Shown in pieces: positions 18,761 to 27,142 of a DNA stretch of 64,000 bases. Below the pieces are notes generated by a model that was not told the DNA's origin, made no database searches, and saw only the letters and a list, made by a program, of their open reading frames with translations. Location of the stretch: positions 682,001 to 746,000 of the forward strand of contig NZ_KQ758617.1 of the NCBI RefSeq assembly GCF_001457035.1, read 5' to 3'. The translations under genes and the position numbers were made by a program. The DNA comes from Fictibacillus enclensis (GTDB taxonomy: Bacteria; Bacillota; Bacilli; Bacillales; Fictibacillaceae). The stretch's first letter is position 1. Every line of letters starts with the position of its first letter.

Positions 18761-19683
18761 ACAAAAAACCATTGGTAGAGCTTAAGGGTGTAAAAAAGAG
18801 AATCGGTAAAAAAGACATTATCCATGGTCTGACGTTTGATATATATGGCGGAGAAGTGTTTGGGTTCCTGGGGCCAAACGGTGCAGGAAAAACAACGACA
18901 ATACGGATGATGGTAGGATTAATGTCGTTAAGCGGCGGACAGATCCTAATCAAGGGGAAAAACATTGAAAGTCAGTACAAACAAGCTGTTTCAGAAGTGG
19001 GAGCAATTGTTGAAAATCCGGAAATGTACAAATTTTTGACAGGCTATCAGAACCTCATTCACTACAGCCGCATGGTTAAAGGAGTGAGTAAGGGGAGAAT
19101 AGCAGAAGTGATTGAACTCGTTGGCTTGACCAACAGAATTCATGAAAAAGTAAAAACCTACTCCCTTGGAATGAGGCAGAGACTCGGGCTTGCCCAGGCT
19201 CTGCTGCATTCTCCCTCGGTCCTTATTCTGGATGAACCAACAAACGGTCTGGACCCGGCTGGTATTCGGGAAATCCGGTATTATCTTCGGCAGCTGGCAG
19301 AAAAAGAAGGTATCGCTGTAATCGTGTCGAGCCATTTGCTCTCTGAAATGGAGCTGATGTGTGACCGGATCGCAATTATTCAGAACGGAAAGCTGATTGG
19401 TGTACAAAGTACAAAAGAGTTTGTAGAGAGCGGGACAGAAAGAAAGGTTCGTTTTCTCGTGGATGAGATAGCGGCCGCCCGTCATGCTGTCAGTCATCAT
19501 GTCAAATCTGAACGGATTACACTTGGCAATGGGTTCATCGAAGCTGAAATGGAACGGGAGCTGATTCCGGAAGTAACCGCAACTCTCGTTGTGGAAGGCG
19601 TAAAAGTGTACGGAATCTCAACTGAAACAAGAACACTTGAAGATAAATTCCTGGAAGTGACGGGAGGAAAAGAAATTGTCTAA
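18757..19683 (+). CDS. ABC transporter ATP-binding protein, BcrA-like
   Basis: The second ATPase has 308 residues: Walker A GPNGAGKTT, signature YSLGMRQRLGLA, Walker B VLILDEPTNGLDP and an H-loop in SSHLL, plus a C-terminal extension of about 85 residues as in BcrA-type peptide-antibiotic exporters. ATG 18757 overlaps the preceding stop (ATGA) and follows GGAGGG. Its partner is most likely the ABC-2 permease directly downstream. Confidence 0.93.
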   Translation: MNKKPLVELKGVKKRIGKKDIIHGLTFDIYGGEVFGFLGPNGAGKTTTIRMMVGLMSLSGGQILIKGKNIESQYKQAVSEVGAIVENPEMYKFLTGYQNLIHYSRMVKGVSKGRIAEVIELVGLTNRIHEKVKTYSLGMRQRLGLAQALLHSPSVLILDEPTNGLDPAGIREIRYYLRQLAEKEGIAVIVSSHLLSEMELMCDRIAIIQNGKLIGVQSTKEFVESGTERKVRFLVDEIAAARHAVSHHVKSERITLGNGFIEAEMERELIPEVTATLVVEGVKVYGISTETRTLEDKFLEVTGGKEIV

Positions 19684-20617
19684 TTTTATTGGCTTAATCC
19701 GAAATGAAAATATGAAAATATACAGCCGCATCGGGAATCTCATCATGATCGTTCTTCTGATTGGTTTCATTGGACTTACCGGGATCCTGACCAAGACAGA
19801 CAAAACAAAGCCTGTGAGTGATAATTGGAAACAGGAGCTGAAAGAACAGAATGCTTCCATGCAAAAAGAGATTAAAAAAGAGCCGGTGATGAAAAGCCAC
19901 TATGAGCGGAATATCGCAATTAACGAATATCGTGTCACCCAAAATATAAAGCCCATGGATACAAAAAGCCAATGGTCGTTTATCGGAGAGAGCCCTGATG
20001 CCATCCAGTTTATCCTGATTTTTACGATCATTGTGGCGGGTGGCATGGTCGCCAGTGAATTTTCATGGGGAACCATTAAGCTTCTCTTAATCCGGCCGGT
20101 CAGCAGATCCACCATCCTTGCATCCAAATATGTTTCAACGTTGCTTTATGCTCTTCTTCTCATTGTGATTACGTTTGTGTTTTCCTGGCTGTGGGGAGGT
20201 ATCCTTTTTGGTTTTGAGCTAAGCCCTGGGACTCATTTAAGCTATGCGGACGGAAAAGTGATTGAGGAAAACATGATATGGCACATGTGGAAAGAATATG
20301 GATTTGCGAGCATTCTGTTGTTAATGATGGCAACCTTTGCTTTCATGATGTCCACCATCTTCCGCAATAGCTCGCTGGCCATTGGATTCTCCATCTTTTT
20401 ATCGATGTCAGGCACCGTCGCGGTCCAGCTGTTGTCCAAGTACGAATGGGTGAAATATATCCTGTTTGCCAACGTGGATTTAAAGCAATATTTTGATGGA
20501 ACACCTCTGACAAAGGGAATGACCCTGAATTTTTCCTTGGCAGTGCTCGCAGTCTATTTTGTACTGTTTGTAGCGCTTTCCTGGTTAGTATTCAAAAAAA
20601 GAGATGTTGCTGCATAA
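19676..20617 (+). CDS. ABC-2 type permease
   Basis: This 313-residue protein starts at TTG after GGGAGGAAAAG. One helix near the N-terminus (LIMIVLLIGFIGLTGIL) is followed by an extracytoplasmic loop of about 80 residues rich in K and E, then five more helices. This is the BcrB/ABC-2 topology. It overlaps the BcrA-like ATPase gene by eight bases and should form the exporter with it. The substrate is not evident. Confidence 0.88.
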   Translation: MSNFIGLIRNENMKIYSRIGNLIMIVLLIGFIGLTGILTKTDKTKPVSDNWKQELKEQNASMQKEIKKEPVMKSHYERNIAINEYRVTQNIKPMDTKSQWSFIGESPDAIQFILIFTIIVAGGMVASEFSWGTIKLLLIRPVSRSTILASKYVSTLLYALLLIVITFVFSWLWGGILFGFELSPGTHLSYADGKVIEENMIWHMWKEYGFASILLLMMATFAFMMSTIFRNSSLAIGFSIFLSMSGTVAVQLLSKYEWVKYILFANVDLKQYFDGTPLTKGMTLNFSLAVLAVYFVLFVALSWLVFKKRDVAA

Positions 20618-20624
20618 TCAAAGA

Positions 20625-20662
20625 AAAGGGAAGCTGGCACAATTGGCCAGCTTCCTTTTTTT
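20625..20662 (+). terminator. Terminator of the ABC operon
   Basis: The 12-base arms around AAGGGAAGCTGG and CCAGCTTCCTTT are followed by a T run. Confidence 0.8.
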
Positions 20663-20817
20663 CATTCTTTATTTTCCTCGTCTTTTACGGCATCTTCTAT
20701 CTTACGGGCATTGCCCTTGGCATTGATCATTTCAAGAACCTCATTAAGTCCTGATTCCTCACTGCGATTTTCTGTTTCCGGTTGGTTTATCATGTTTTCT
20801 TCTTTTTTATCTCCCAT
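20662..20817 (-). CDS. Small acidic hypothetical protein (51 aa)
   Basis: An ATG at 20817 preceded by AAAGGAG opens a 51-residue frame ending at 20662. The product is highly charged (MGDKKEENMINQPETENRS at the start), has no membrane segment and looks intrinsically disordered except for a short helix-like ESGLNEVLEMINAKGNAR. The strong ribosome binding site is the main evidence. Function unknown. Confidence 0.6.
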   Translation of the reverse strand: MGDKKEENMINQPETENRSEESGLNEVLEMINAKGNARKIEDAVKDEENKE

Positions 20818-20869
20818 TAAATAAACTCCTTTTTTTCGTAATACCCTCTACCTTCAAAGCCTACACCGA

Positions 20870-21901
20870 TTAAGAGAGCTTTCTGCTTGATCTCAGTCTG
20901 GTCCGCAGCGGAGTTTCTGATGTTCTTTTCTGATGAAGTGCTGTGCGGTGGAGGCCGCTTTCAATACAATAACGTGGTCTTTTCTTCACTTCTTTAAATA
21001 CTTTTCCCACGTATTCACCAATGAGCCCAATCGCCATCAGCTGCAGTCCGCCGATCAGCCAGAGGGAGAGGACAATAGATGTCCATCCGGGAACCGTATA
21101 TCCGTTCATTTTTTGAAAAAGGGCGAAGAGTCCCGCAGCCGCACTGATGAAAAAAAACAAGAAGCCGCAAGCGGTAAGAAAGCGGATCGGTTTGATGCTG
21201 AAAGATGTTATTCCATCAAATGCAAAAGCAAGCATTTTACCAAGGGGGTACTTTGATTCTCCTGCGGCCCTTTCTTTTCGGTCGTAATAGACTTGGGCAG
21301 AGGGAAAGCCAATAAGAGGAACAATGCCCCTCATAAAAAAATTCCTTTCATCGTAGCGTTCAAGTTCCTTGAGAGCCCGCTTACTGAGGAGACGGTAATC
21401 CGCATGGTTGTAGATAAGTTCAACGCCCAATTTACTCATCAGCTTATAGAAAACTTGTGCTGTCTGTCGTTTGAACATCGTATCACTTTTGCGCTGACTC
21501 CGGATTCCGTAAACGACATCATAACCATCCCGGTATTTCAGGATAAATTCGCGGATGACATTAACATCATCCTGCAGGTCGGCATCAATGGAAATAATGC
21601 AGTCTGAAAAATTTTTGGCCTGATCCATTCCCGCGAGCAGAGCGTTTTGATGGCCTGCATTCTTTGCCAGCTTGACCCCGCTGACATGCCGGTTGGTTTT
21701 ATGCATGGCGGTGATGAGCTCCCATGTTTTATCCTGGCTGCCATCATCCACGAAAAGAATGGCGCTCTCCATGGAAACCAGCGATTCTGATATCATCCCC
21801 TGAACGACGGCTGTCAGTTCCCGTGCGGTAATCATAAGCACTTCTTCTTCGTTGTAGCATGGAACGACGATGGCAAGGACCGGGGGTTTATTTTTCTGCA
21901 T
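20870..21901 (-). CDS. Family 2 glycosyltransferase, polyprenyl-phosphate type (CsbB/YkcC-like)
   Basis: The 343-residue protein has the GT2 start AIVVPCYNEE, the acidic motifs FVDDGSQD and SIDADLQDD, and two C-terminal membrane helices (FLTACGFLFFFISAAAGLF and SIVLSLWLIGGLQLMAIG). This layout is typical of enzymes that load a sugar onto undecaprenyl phosphate at the inner face of the membrane for glycosylation outside. Sugar and target are unknown. The tail after the last helix is unusually basic. Confidence 0.9.
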   Translation of the reverse strand: MQKNKPPVLAIVVPCYNEEEVLMITARELTAVVQGMISESLVSMESAILFVDDGSQDKTWELITAMHKTNRHVSGVKLAKNAGHQNALLAGMDQAKNFSDCIISIDADLQDDVNVIREFILKYRDGYDVVYGIRSQRKSDTMFKRQTAQVFYKLMSKLGVELIYNHADYRLLSKRALKELERYDERNFFMRGIVPLIGFPSAQVYYDRKERAAGESKYPLGKMLAFAFDGITSFSIKPIRFLTACGFLFFFISAAAGLFALFQKMNGYTVPGWTSIVLSLWLIGGLQLMAIGLIGEYVGKVFKEVKKRPRYCIESGLHRTALHQKRTSETPLRTRLRSSRKLS

Positions 21902-21933
21902 GTGTCATTTCTTCCTTCCTCCACGCGGCGGGA

Positions 21934-22197
21934 TTATTCATAACGGGTTGCTTCAATGGCGTTTGTTGTTTCCTGAAGATGGCGAAGGTGTTCATGGGCA
22001 TGAAACAGCTTTTGGGCCTGTGTCTCTGATAATCCATCGGTTTGGCGCATTTGCTGTACCCTTTCATGGGCTTGTTCGAGAAGTTGTTTGGCCTGCTGGA
22101 ATTCTGAGGGGTTGTTGCTTCCTTGTGCATCTTCGATGGCTTTTCTCGCATTTTCCACACTTTCTAAAGCTTGGGTGTACAGGTGTTGATCGTCCAT
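21934..22197 (-). CDS. Small helical hypothetical protein (87 aa)
   Basis: The product is almost wholly alpha-helical by composition (Q, E, A and H rich, with heptad-like spacing) and has no membrane segment. The pattern of A-L-x2-A repeats is reminiscent of the DUF2564 family, which I cannot verify. It lies 32 bases upstream of the glycosyltransferase on the same strand and may be cotranscribed. Confidence 0.6.
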   Translation of the reverse strand: MDDQHLYTQALESVENARKAIEDAQGSNNPSEFQQAKQLLEQAHERVQQMRQTDGLSETQAQKLFHAHEHLRHLQETTNAIEATRYE

Positions 22198-22350
22198 TTA
22201 CACTTGGCTCCTTTTCTTCTTTATCATTAACATGCGTTTTGGAGAAATTTGTTATTCGTTCTTTCCCAATTTCCTTTTCAAAAAAGGTCGTACAACCTTC
22301 TTGGCTTGAATAGACTTGTATTAATTCAAAAAAACAGGCGGAGGGCTGAA

Positions 22351-22977
22351 GTGGGAATATTGATAAAATATATGCTCTTGGGACTATCATTGGCTGCACC
22401 AATCGGGCCGATTAACGCTGCTCAAATGGATAAAGGGATTCGCAGCGGGTTTTGGCATGCTTGGATGGTAGGACTGGGTGCTACCACCGCAGATGCCATT
22501 TATATGGCATTGGTTTATATGGGGCTGGTTCATTTTTTGGAAGCGCCGATGATAAAGGCCTTTCTATGGTTGTTTGGGTGTTTTGTTCTGATTTATACCG
22601 GGATTGAGAGTTTCAGGAGTTCGGCAGTAATGGTACTTTCCAAAAAACAAGAACAGGAAAAAATGAGAAAATGCTTTTTTTCCGGCTTCTTTATGTCATT
22701 AACCAATCCGCTTACCATTTTGTTTTGGCTTGGAATATACGGATCGGTCCTTGCGGAAACCGCTGCCGTTTCTCAAACAGAGCAGCTTATTCTGCACAGC
22801 TCAGCAATTTTTGGCGGCATTTTATTATGGGACTTTACGATGGCGCTGGTTGCCAGCGGTTTTCGCCGGTTCCTTGCCGATACACTTCTTAGCATGATCT
22901 CCCGTCTTTCGGGTATATCATTAATTGGCTTTGGCATTTATTTTGGATATCAGGCATTTAAGTTTCTATGGAAGTAA
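22351..22977 (+). CDS. LysE/RhtB-family amino acid exporter
   Basis: The protein has 208 residues and six hydrophobic segments. The family signature is at the N-terminus: GLSLAAPIGPINAAQM followed by a second helix with G-x-T-x-A-D. The frame is open further upstream, but GTG 22351 follows GCGGAGGG and yields the usual family length. It probably exports an amino acid or related metabolite. It is monocistronic. Confidence 0.9.
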   Translation: MGILIKYMLLGLSLAAPIGPINAAQMDKGIRSGFWHAWMVGLGATTADAIYMALVYMGLVHFLEAPMIKAFLWLFGCFVLIYTGIESFRSSAVMVLSKKQEQEKMRKCFFSGFFMSLTNPLTILFWLGIYGSVLAETAAVSQTEQLILHSSAIFGGILLWDFTMALVASGFRRFLADTLLSMISRLSGISLIGFGIYFGYQAFKFLWK

Positions 22978-23077
22978 TGCGTTACCCATAAACCATTTGT
23001 GATAGTAAGAAGCATCTGAGAAAATGAAAGAAATGCTGATGTGATGCTTTGGGGCAGTGGGAGGAGTGGCGCAGCCG

Positions 23078-23371
23078 ATGAAATTGTACAAGTGGATCTG
23101 CTATTTGCTTGCCGTGTTTAATGTTGCGGATGCGTTTTTAACGTTCAGGCTGCTCGAACGGGGAGGAAGAGAGTTAAACCCGATTATGAGGCTTCTCTAT
23201 CATTTTCATCCTTTGGCGTTTTTGGGAGTAAAGCTTCTATTCTCGATGCTCGTTATTCTTTTGTCGTTTCTGCCGCTTCGCGGCAAGTACAGCATCTTTG
23301 TGTATCTTGCTTTCGGTGTCTATCTGCTTTTGATGGGATGGCACATTTATATACTGGCTTTTCTTTCATAG
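23078..23371 (+). CDS. DUF5658-like small membrane protein
   Basis: This 97-residue protein has three predicted membrane helices and the family-type motif NVADAFLTFRLLERGGRELNP. The start is uncertain: ATG 23078 is a little far from GGAGG (23060-23064), and GTG 23057 is the alternative. Function is unknown. Its terminator carries the inserted palindrome at 23394-23444. Confidence 0.65.
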   Translation: MKLYKWICYLLAVFNVADAFLTFRLLERGGRELNPIMRLLYHFHPLAFLGVKLLFSMLVILLSFLPLRGKYSIFVYLAFGVYLLLMGWHIYILAFLS

Positions 23372-23380
23372 CAATAAAAC

Positions 23381-23460
23381 AGCGCACCAGCTATGAACTG
23401 CACCCCCAATTTTAGAGTGTGTCTAAAATTGGGGGTGCAGTTCACTATTGCCGGTGCGCT
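23381..23460. terminator. Terminator hairpin interrupted by a palindromic insertion
   Basis: The outer arms AGCGCACC (23381-23388) and GGTGCGCT (23453-23460) pair and probably formed a short bidirectional terminator between the convergent genes. A 51-bp element now sits in the loop and forms a much stronger stem by itself. Confidence 0.6.
23394..23444. mobile_element. 51-bp MITE-like palindrome with IS150/IS3-type ends and 3-bp duplication
   Basis: Two perfect 23-bp inverted repeats (23394-23416 and 23422-23444) enclose only five bases. The outer ends read TGAACTGCACCCCC inward from each side, like IS3/IS150-group terminal repeats with their TG...CA termini. The element is flanked by CTA at 23391-23393 and CTA at 23445-23447, the 3-bp target duplication expected of that family. 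No coding capacity remains. The family link is from memory of IS ends and is an inference. Confidence 0.65.
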
Positions 23461-23465
23461 TAGAT

Positions 23466-24734
23466 TTATGCTTTGTTGAGATGAGATCGGAAACGATCCA
23501 GCATTTCACTGTAGTTTGCCGATGTCTCTTCAAATGGTACATGAAGCCGGTTGCTTAAATATTCGACCGCTTTGTCATCATTTAAAAGCCATGAACTGTA
23601 TTGACGTTTCACGTAGTTTTCTGCCGATTGAAAATCAGAAAAAGTTTCCGAAGCAGGCTGATGATGATGAATAAGTTTCCATTGTTGATCGCTGTCCCTG
23701 AAAACGATCGTTGACTCTTTTTTATGGTTAATGAAAATGGTTCCTTTTTCATTTTCTTTAACATTTTGTTCGTTGTCATGTGCATCGGGCCGACGTGGCG
23801 GAATTTCAAAAGCGGGGAGAACAAACCTTTGAAACCCTTCAGGTGTAAGTGTGCATCCTGAAGCTTTTGGATGTCCGCCTCCTCCAAATTGCGCTGCATA
23901 TTTGGATACATCCACATGATCATAAATGGTACGGAATCCTGCTCTTTTGCCCCCGATGTTCAGGATCACGATTAGATCCAGATGGGGATTTTCACGGTTC
24001 AATTCATTACCCAGCTCCGAGTGATGGCTTTCTGCATGAACGATGCCGATTCGGTAAGGCTCGCTCCCGGTTTCGTATACCGAATCCCATGTTTCAGCCA
24101 TTTGCCGCTGCTTTTTCTTGATATACGCTTTTCTGCTGTCCTCCTCAAGCTGAAGAATGGTTTCTTCGGTTTGTGAAAAACGGAAGTGCTCTTCTGTTTT
24201 TAAACGTTCGATCATATCCTTTTCGAATTGTCCTTGAGGAAGAAGGAAAAACAAGTCGTTCAGACGCTTGGCATCCTCATTTTCATTCTCAAACCATTCC
24301 CAGGTATCATATTGTCTGACGAGTTCAACAAATTCCTTTAGCGCCCCTCCGTCTTTGAGAAGTCCCTTTTCAATAAAATGCTCATAAAGAAGGGAAGTGG
24401 CAGAGGTAAGCTTTCCGTCCTCCTTTTTTGCTTCAACAAAGCCCCATTCATAGCCGTTAAAGTGGTCGGCCGTAACATGGTGGTCGATCAGCTGAATTTC
24501 CCGTCCGTCTTCAAATTCCTCTTCCAGCTGGCGGGCCACCTCGTCATTCACTGCGATATCCGTTATGTAAACAGGAGTATTCTTGTGTTGTTCCAATTGT
24601 ATATAATTGGCCACACGACGATTGATGTTTTCGTGTGAACAGTAGAAGGTCTCTACATTTTCCTCTCCGATTGCAAGCATTGCCACGATGCCGCAGGATT
24701 TTCCATCCAGGTCATTATGTGAAAAAAGTTTCAA
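23466..24734 (-). CDS. nrnB: DHH-family oligoribonuclease NrnB
   Basis: The 422-residue phosphoesterase has the DHH-domain motifs SHNDLDG (residues 5-11), TDIAV and LIDHHVTAD (DHH at 84-86), and the DHHA1 motif GGGGHPKASG further on. This arrangement fits B. subtilis NrnB (YngD), which degrades short RNA oligonucleotides using manganese-type metals. The C-terminal 100 residues after the DHHA1 motif are less conserved and acidic. Its 3' end abuts the palindrome-containing terminator. Confidence 0.88.
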   Translation of the reverse strand: MKLFSHNDLDGKSCGIVAMLAIGEENVETFYCSHENINRRVANYIQLEQHKNTPVYITDIAVNDEVARQLEEEFEDGREIQLIDHHVTADHFNGYEWGFVEAKKEDGKLTSATSLLYEHFIEKGLLKDGGALKEFVELVRQYDTWEWFENENEDAKRLNDLFFLLPQGQFEKDMIERLKTEEHFRFSQTEETILQLEEDSRKAYIKKKQRQMAETWDSVYETGSEPYRIGIVHAESHHSELGNELNRENPHLDLIVILNIGGKRAGFRTIYDHVDVSKYAAQFGGGGHPKASGCTLTPEGFQRFVLPAFEIPPRRPDAHDNEQNVKENEKGTIFINHKKESTIVFRDSDQQWKLIHHHQPASETFSDFQSAENYVKRQYSSWLLNDDKAVEYLSNRLHVPFEETSANYSEMLDRFRSHLNKA

Positions 24735-24872
24735 TTCACTAACGCCTCCTTTCTATTTCCCTATTCAATAGTATAGGCACGGGGCCTTTCTTTCAACCCA
24801 AGAAGGAATTTTCAGAAGATACCCGAATACAAAGTAGAGCAACTTCTATTATGGCTTGAAAGGAAAGAGAAC

Positions 24873-25712
24873 ATGCAATCATTAACAAATCGTGCCGATA
24901 AAATGGCAGAGATCTACCAAAAAAATGAAAACATCGCAGGTGTTTTACTTGCCGGCTCGGTTTCACGTGGCTGGGATGACAGCCATTCTGATATTGAGCT
25001 CCATATTTTGTGGAAGAAACCGCCCAGAGACAGAGATCGTCTTCAGCCCATTGAAAAGGTAAACGGCGAGATCATTGATTTTCATCCATACGAAGAAGAA
25101 GAGTGGGCGGAAACTTATATTGTCGATGGCGTAAAATTTGAAATCAGCAGCTTCCTTGTAAGTACCATTCAGGAAGTTCTTCAACAGGTCGTTCAGCAGG
25201 CAAATACAAACTATGATTTTCAATGTCTGGCTGCTTCACTTAAAGACGGAAAGATCCTGTTTGAGGAAGAACGAACGCTGTCTGCGTTAAAAGAAGAAGT
25301 GATGGCTTACCCGGCGGCACTGGCTGAAAATATGATCATCGAAAACCTTGAGTTGGGAAGCCGGTGGAATAACCGCAAAGCCCTGCTGGCTCGTAAAGAT
25401 TGGCTCATGTATTATGATTTGATGACAGCGGTTCAAAAACGAATGCTCGGCATTTTATTTGGTTTGAATGGCATGTATGTTCATCATCCTGCATTCAAAT
25501 GGCTGAAGCAGAGCACAGATGAAATGAAAATCGTGCCCGATCAATTATATGAAAGGTTCACATCGGTTCTTACAGACAGCCCGGAGGAAAGCATTTCTAC
25601 TCTTGAAGGAGTTGTTGGGGAAGTGTATGCACTTGTCGAAACGCACTACCCTCATCTGCCTGTAACAGAGGGTAGAAAACAGGCTGCATTTACAAGACCG
25701 GTGCATCCTTGA
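24873..25712 (+). CDS. Nucleotidyltransferase-domain protein
   Basis: The 279-residue protein has a minimal nucleotidyltransferase core near the N-terminus: LLAGSVSRGWDDSHSDIEL (GS followed by the D-x-D metal motif). It is followed by a helical domain as in aminoglycoside nucleotidyltransferases and DUF4037-like proteins. It probably transfers a nucleotide to a small molecule or protein; the acceptor is unknown. It is a single gene. Confidence 0.8.
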   Translation: MQSLTNRADKMAEIYQKNENIAGVLLAGSVSRGWDDSHSDIELHILWKKPPRDRDRLQPIEKVNGEIIDFHPYEEEEWAETYIVDGVKFEISSFLVSTIQEVLQQVVQQANTNYDFQCLAASLKDGKILFEEERTLSALKEEVMAYPAALAENMIIENLELGSRWNNRKALLARKDWLMYYDLMTAVQKRMLGILFGLNGMYVHHPAFKWLKQSTDEMKIVPDQLYERFTSVLTDSPEESISTLEGVVGEVYALVETHYPHLPVTEGRKQAAFTRPVHP

Positions 25713-25814
25713 TGTTACTGTAACTAATTACCTAGTTGAACAGAATTGTACGCGCTAATTTTCTTATCTGTCATTATTTAGCATGCATCCAATTTCTCAT
25801 TTTTCTGAAATTTA

Positions 25815-25843
25815 TTGTTTTTATCTACTTAGGGTGCTACAAT
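25815..25843 (+). promoter_or_regulatory. Candidate sigma-A promoter of ispA
   Basis: TTGTTT (25815-25820) and TACAAT (25838-25843) are exactly 17 bases apart, about 110 bases before the protease start. Confidence 0.6.
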
Positions 25844-25951
25844 CAATGCAAACACCTATTCCCCTTTCTTTGAAACTATCATTTGGGAAAAAGGCGGTTT
25901 AAAAAAATCTTTACCTGTTTTACCATCATCTTTTTAAAGGAGGAAGGACGA

Positions 25952-26926
25952 ATGAGTGAAGTTCATTTAATTCCTTTTAAGTTAGAAGAAGTTGTACAGA
26001 CAGCTGGTGAAGAAATTCCGTACGGTATTCAAATGATCAATGCTCCTGCTGCATGGGAGCAGGGATACAAGGGGAAGGATGTGGTCGTCGCGGTTCTTGA
26101 TACAGGCTGCGATGTAAACCATCCGGACTTGAAAGACCGAATTATTGGAGGAAGAAATTTTACGAGTGATGATCCTGAGGACTACTTGGATGGCCACTAT
26201 CATGGAACACATGTAGCAGGTACGATTGCCGCTACTTTGAACAATAAGCTAGGGGTTGCAGGCATAGCGCCGGAAGCCAAGCTTTTGATTCTCAGAGTCC
26301 TTGGAAAGGACGGAAGCGGTAGCTACCAGGGAATTATTGATGCCATCAACTATGCCGTGGAATGGCGGGGCGACAATGGCGAAAGAGTTCGGGTCATTTC
26401 CATGTCACTTGGCGGACCGGACGATATCCCCGAAATGCATGAAGCCATTAAAAACGCCACTCAAAACAATGTTATGGTCGTCTGCGCAGCAGGCAACGAA
26501 GGCGATGACAATGAAAGAACTGATGAGCAAGCCTATCCAGGGTATTATAAAGAAGTGGTCCAGGTCGGTGCTGTAGATGAACAAAAGCACTTGGCCGAGT
26601 TTTCAAATACGAATGATGAAATCGATCTTGTAGCTCCGGGAGTCAATATCCTTTCCACCTATCCTGGTGAAAAGTACGCCAAGCTCTCAGGTACATCCAT
26701 GGCTACACCTCACGTTTCCGGTGCCGTGGCTGTCCTTATCCTGAAAGAGGAAGCTGAATTCGGCCGGGAGTTAACCGATCCTGAAATTTATGCCCAGCTT
26801 TGTAAGAACACCCAAACGATTGGCCTGACGAAAAAAGGAGAAGGCAACGGGTTGCTTTACTTAAAGATGGGTGAAAGAACTGATTCCGGCAACAAAACAG
26901 AAGAAACAACTACCGTTCAAAAGTAA
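25952..26926 (+). CDS. ispA: Major intracellular serine protease (subtilisin family)
   Basis: This 324-residue subtilase has no signal peptide. The catalytic triad is D50 (VAVLDTG), H84 (YHGTHVAG) and S249 (GTSMATPH), with oxyanion N182. The N-terminal LIPF at 6-9 corresponds to the LIPY-type propeptide motif that blocks the active site of intracellular subtilisins until cleaved. ATG 25952 is taken after AAAGGAGGAAG; an in-frame extension to 25883 has no such site. It acts in cytoplasmic protein turnover, mostly in stationary phase. Confidence 0.95.
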   Translation: MSEVHLIPFKLEEVVQTAGEEIPYGIQMINAPAAWEQGYKGKDVVVAVLDTGCDVNHPDLKDRIIGGRNFTSDDPEDYLDGHYHGTHVAGTIAATLNNKLGVAGIAPEAKLLILRVLGKDGSGSYQGIIDAINYAVEWRGDNGERVRVISMSLGGPDDIPEMHEAIKNATQNNVMVVCAAGNEGDDNERTDEQAYPGYYKEVVQVGAVDEQKHLAEFSNTNDEIDLVAPGVNILSTYPGEKYAKLSGTSMATPHVSGAVAVLILKEEAEFGRELTDPEIYAQLCKNTQTIGLTKKGEGNGLLYLKMGERTDSGNKTEETTTVQK

Positions 26927-26959
26927 AGCGGCTCCCAATTTTAAGAGGGGATGTTGACC

Positions 26960-27097
26960 ATGGCGGTTTATCATGTACTGTCCTTAATGATTGGCTTTGC
27001 CACGCTGACACTAAAACTGGTGGAGGAGCGAAACCGCAGACACAGAAAAACATCACTTCCTTCCAAGAAGGAACAACCGAAACGAAAAAAAGCCTGA
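26960..27097 (+). CDS. Putative holin-like toxin family small protein (45 aa)
   Basis: An ATG 34 bases after ispA, behind GAGGGGATG, opens a 45-residue frame. The product has one hydrophobic helix, MAVYHVLSLMIGFATLTLKL, and a very basic tail. This is the pattern of the Hol_Tox (TxpA/BhlA-like) family of single-helix membrane peptides, some of which are type I toxins. No antisense antitoxin was identified. It ends in a strong terminator. Confidence 0.6.
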   Translation: MAVYHVLSLMIGFATLTLKLVEERNRRHRKTSLPSKKEQPKRKKA

Positions 27098-27103
27098 CTT
27101 TTA

Positions 27104-27139
27104 AATAAAGCTGATTCTCACAAGAGAATCAGCTTTATT
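27104..27139. terminator. Bidirectional terminator
   Basis: A perfect 16-bp stem (AATAAAGCTGATTCTC and its complement) has a 4-base ACAA loop. It lies between the small toxin-like gene and the convergent secreted protein gene. Confidence 0.85.
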
Positions 27140-27142
27140 GTC

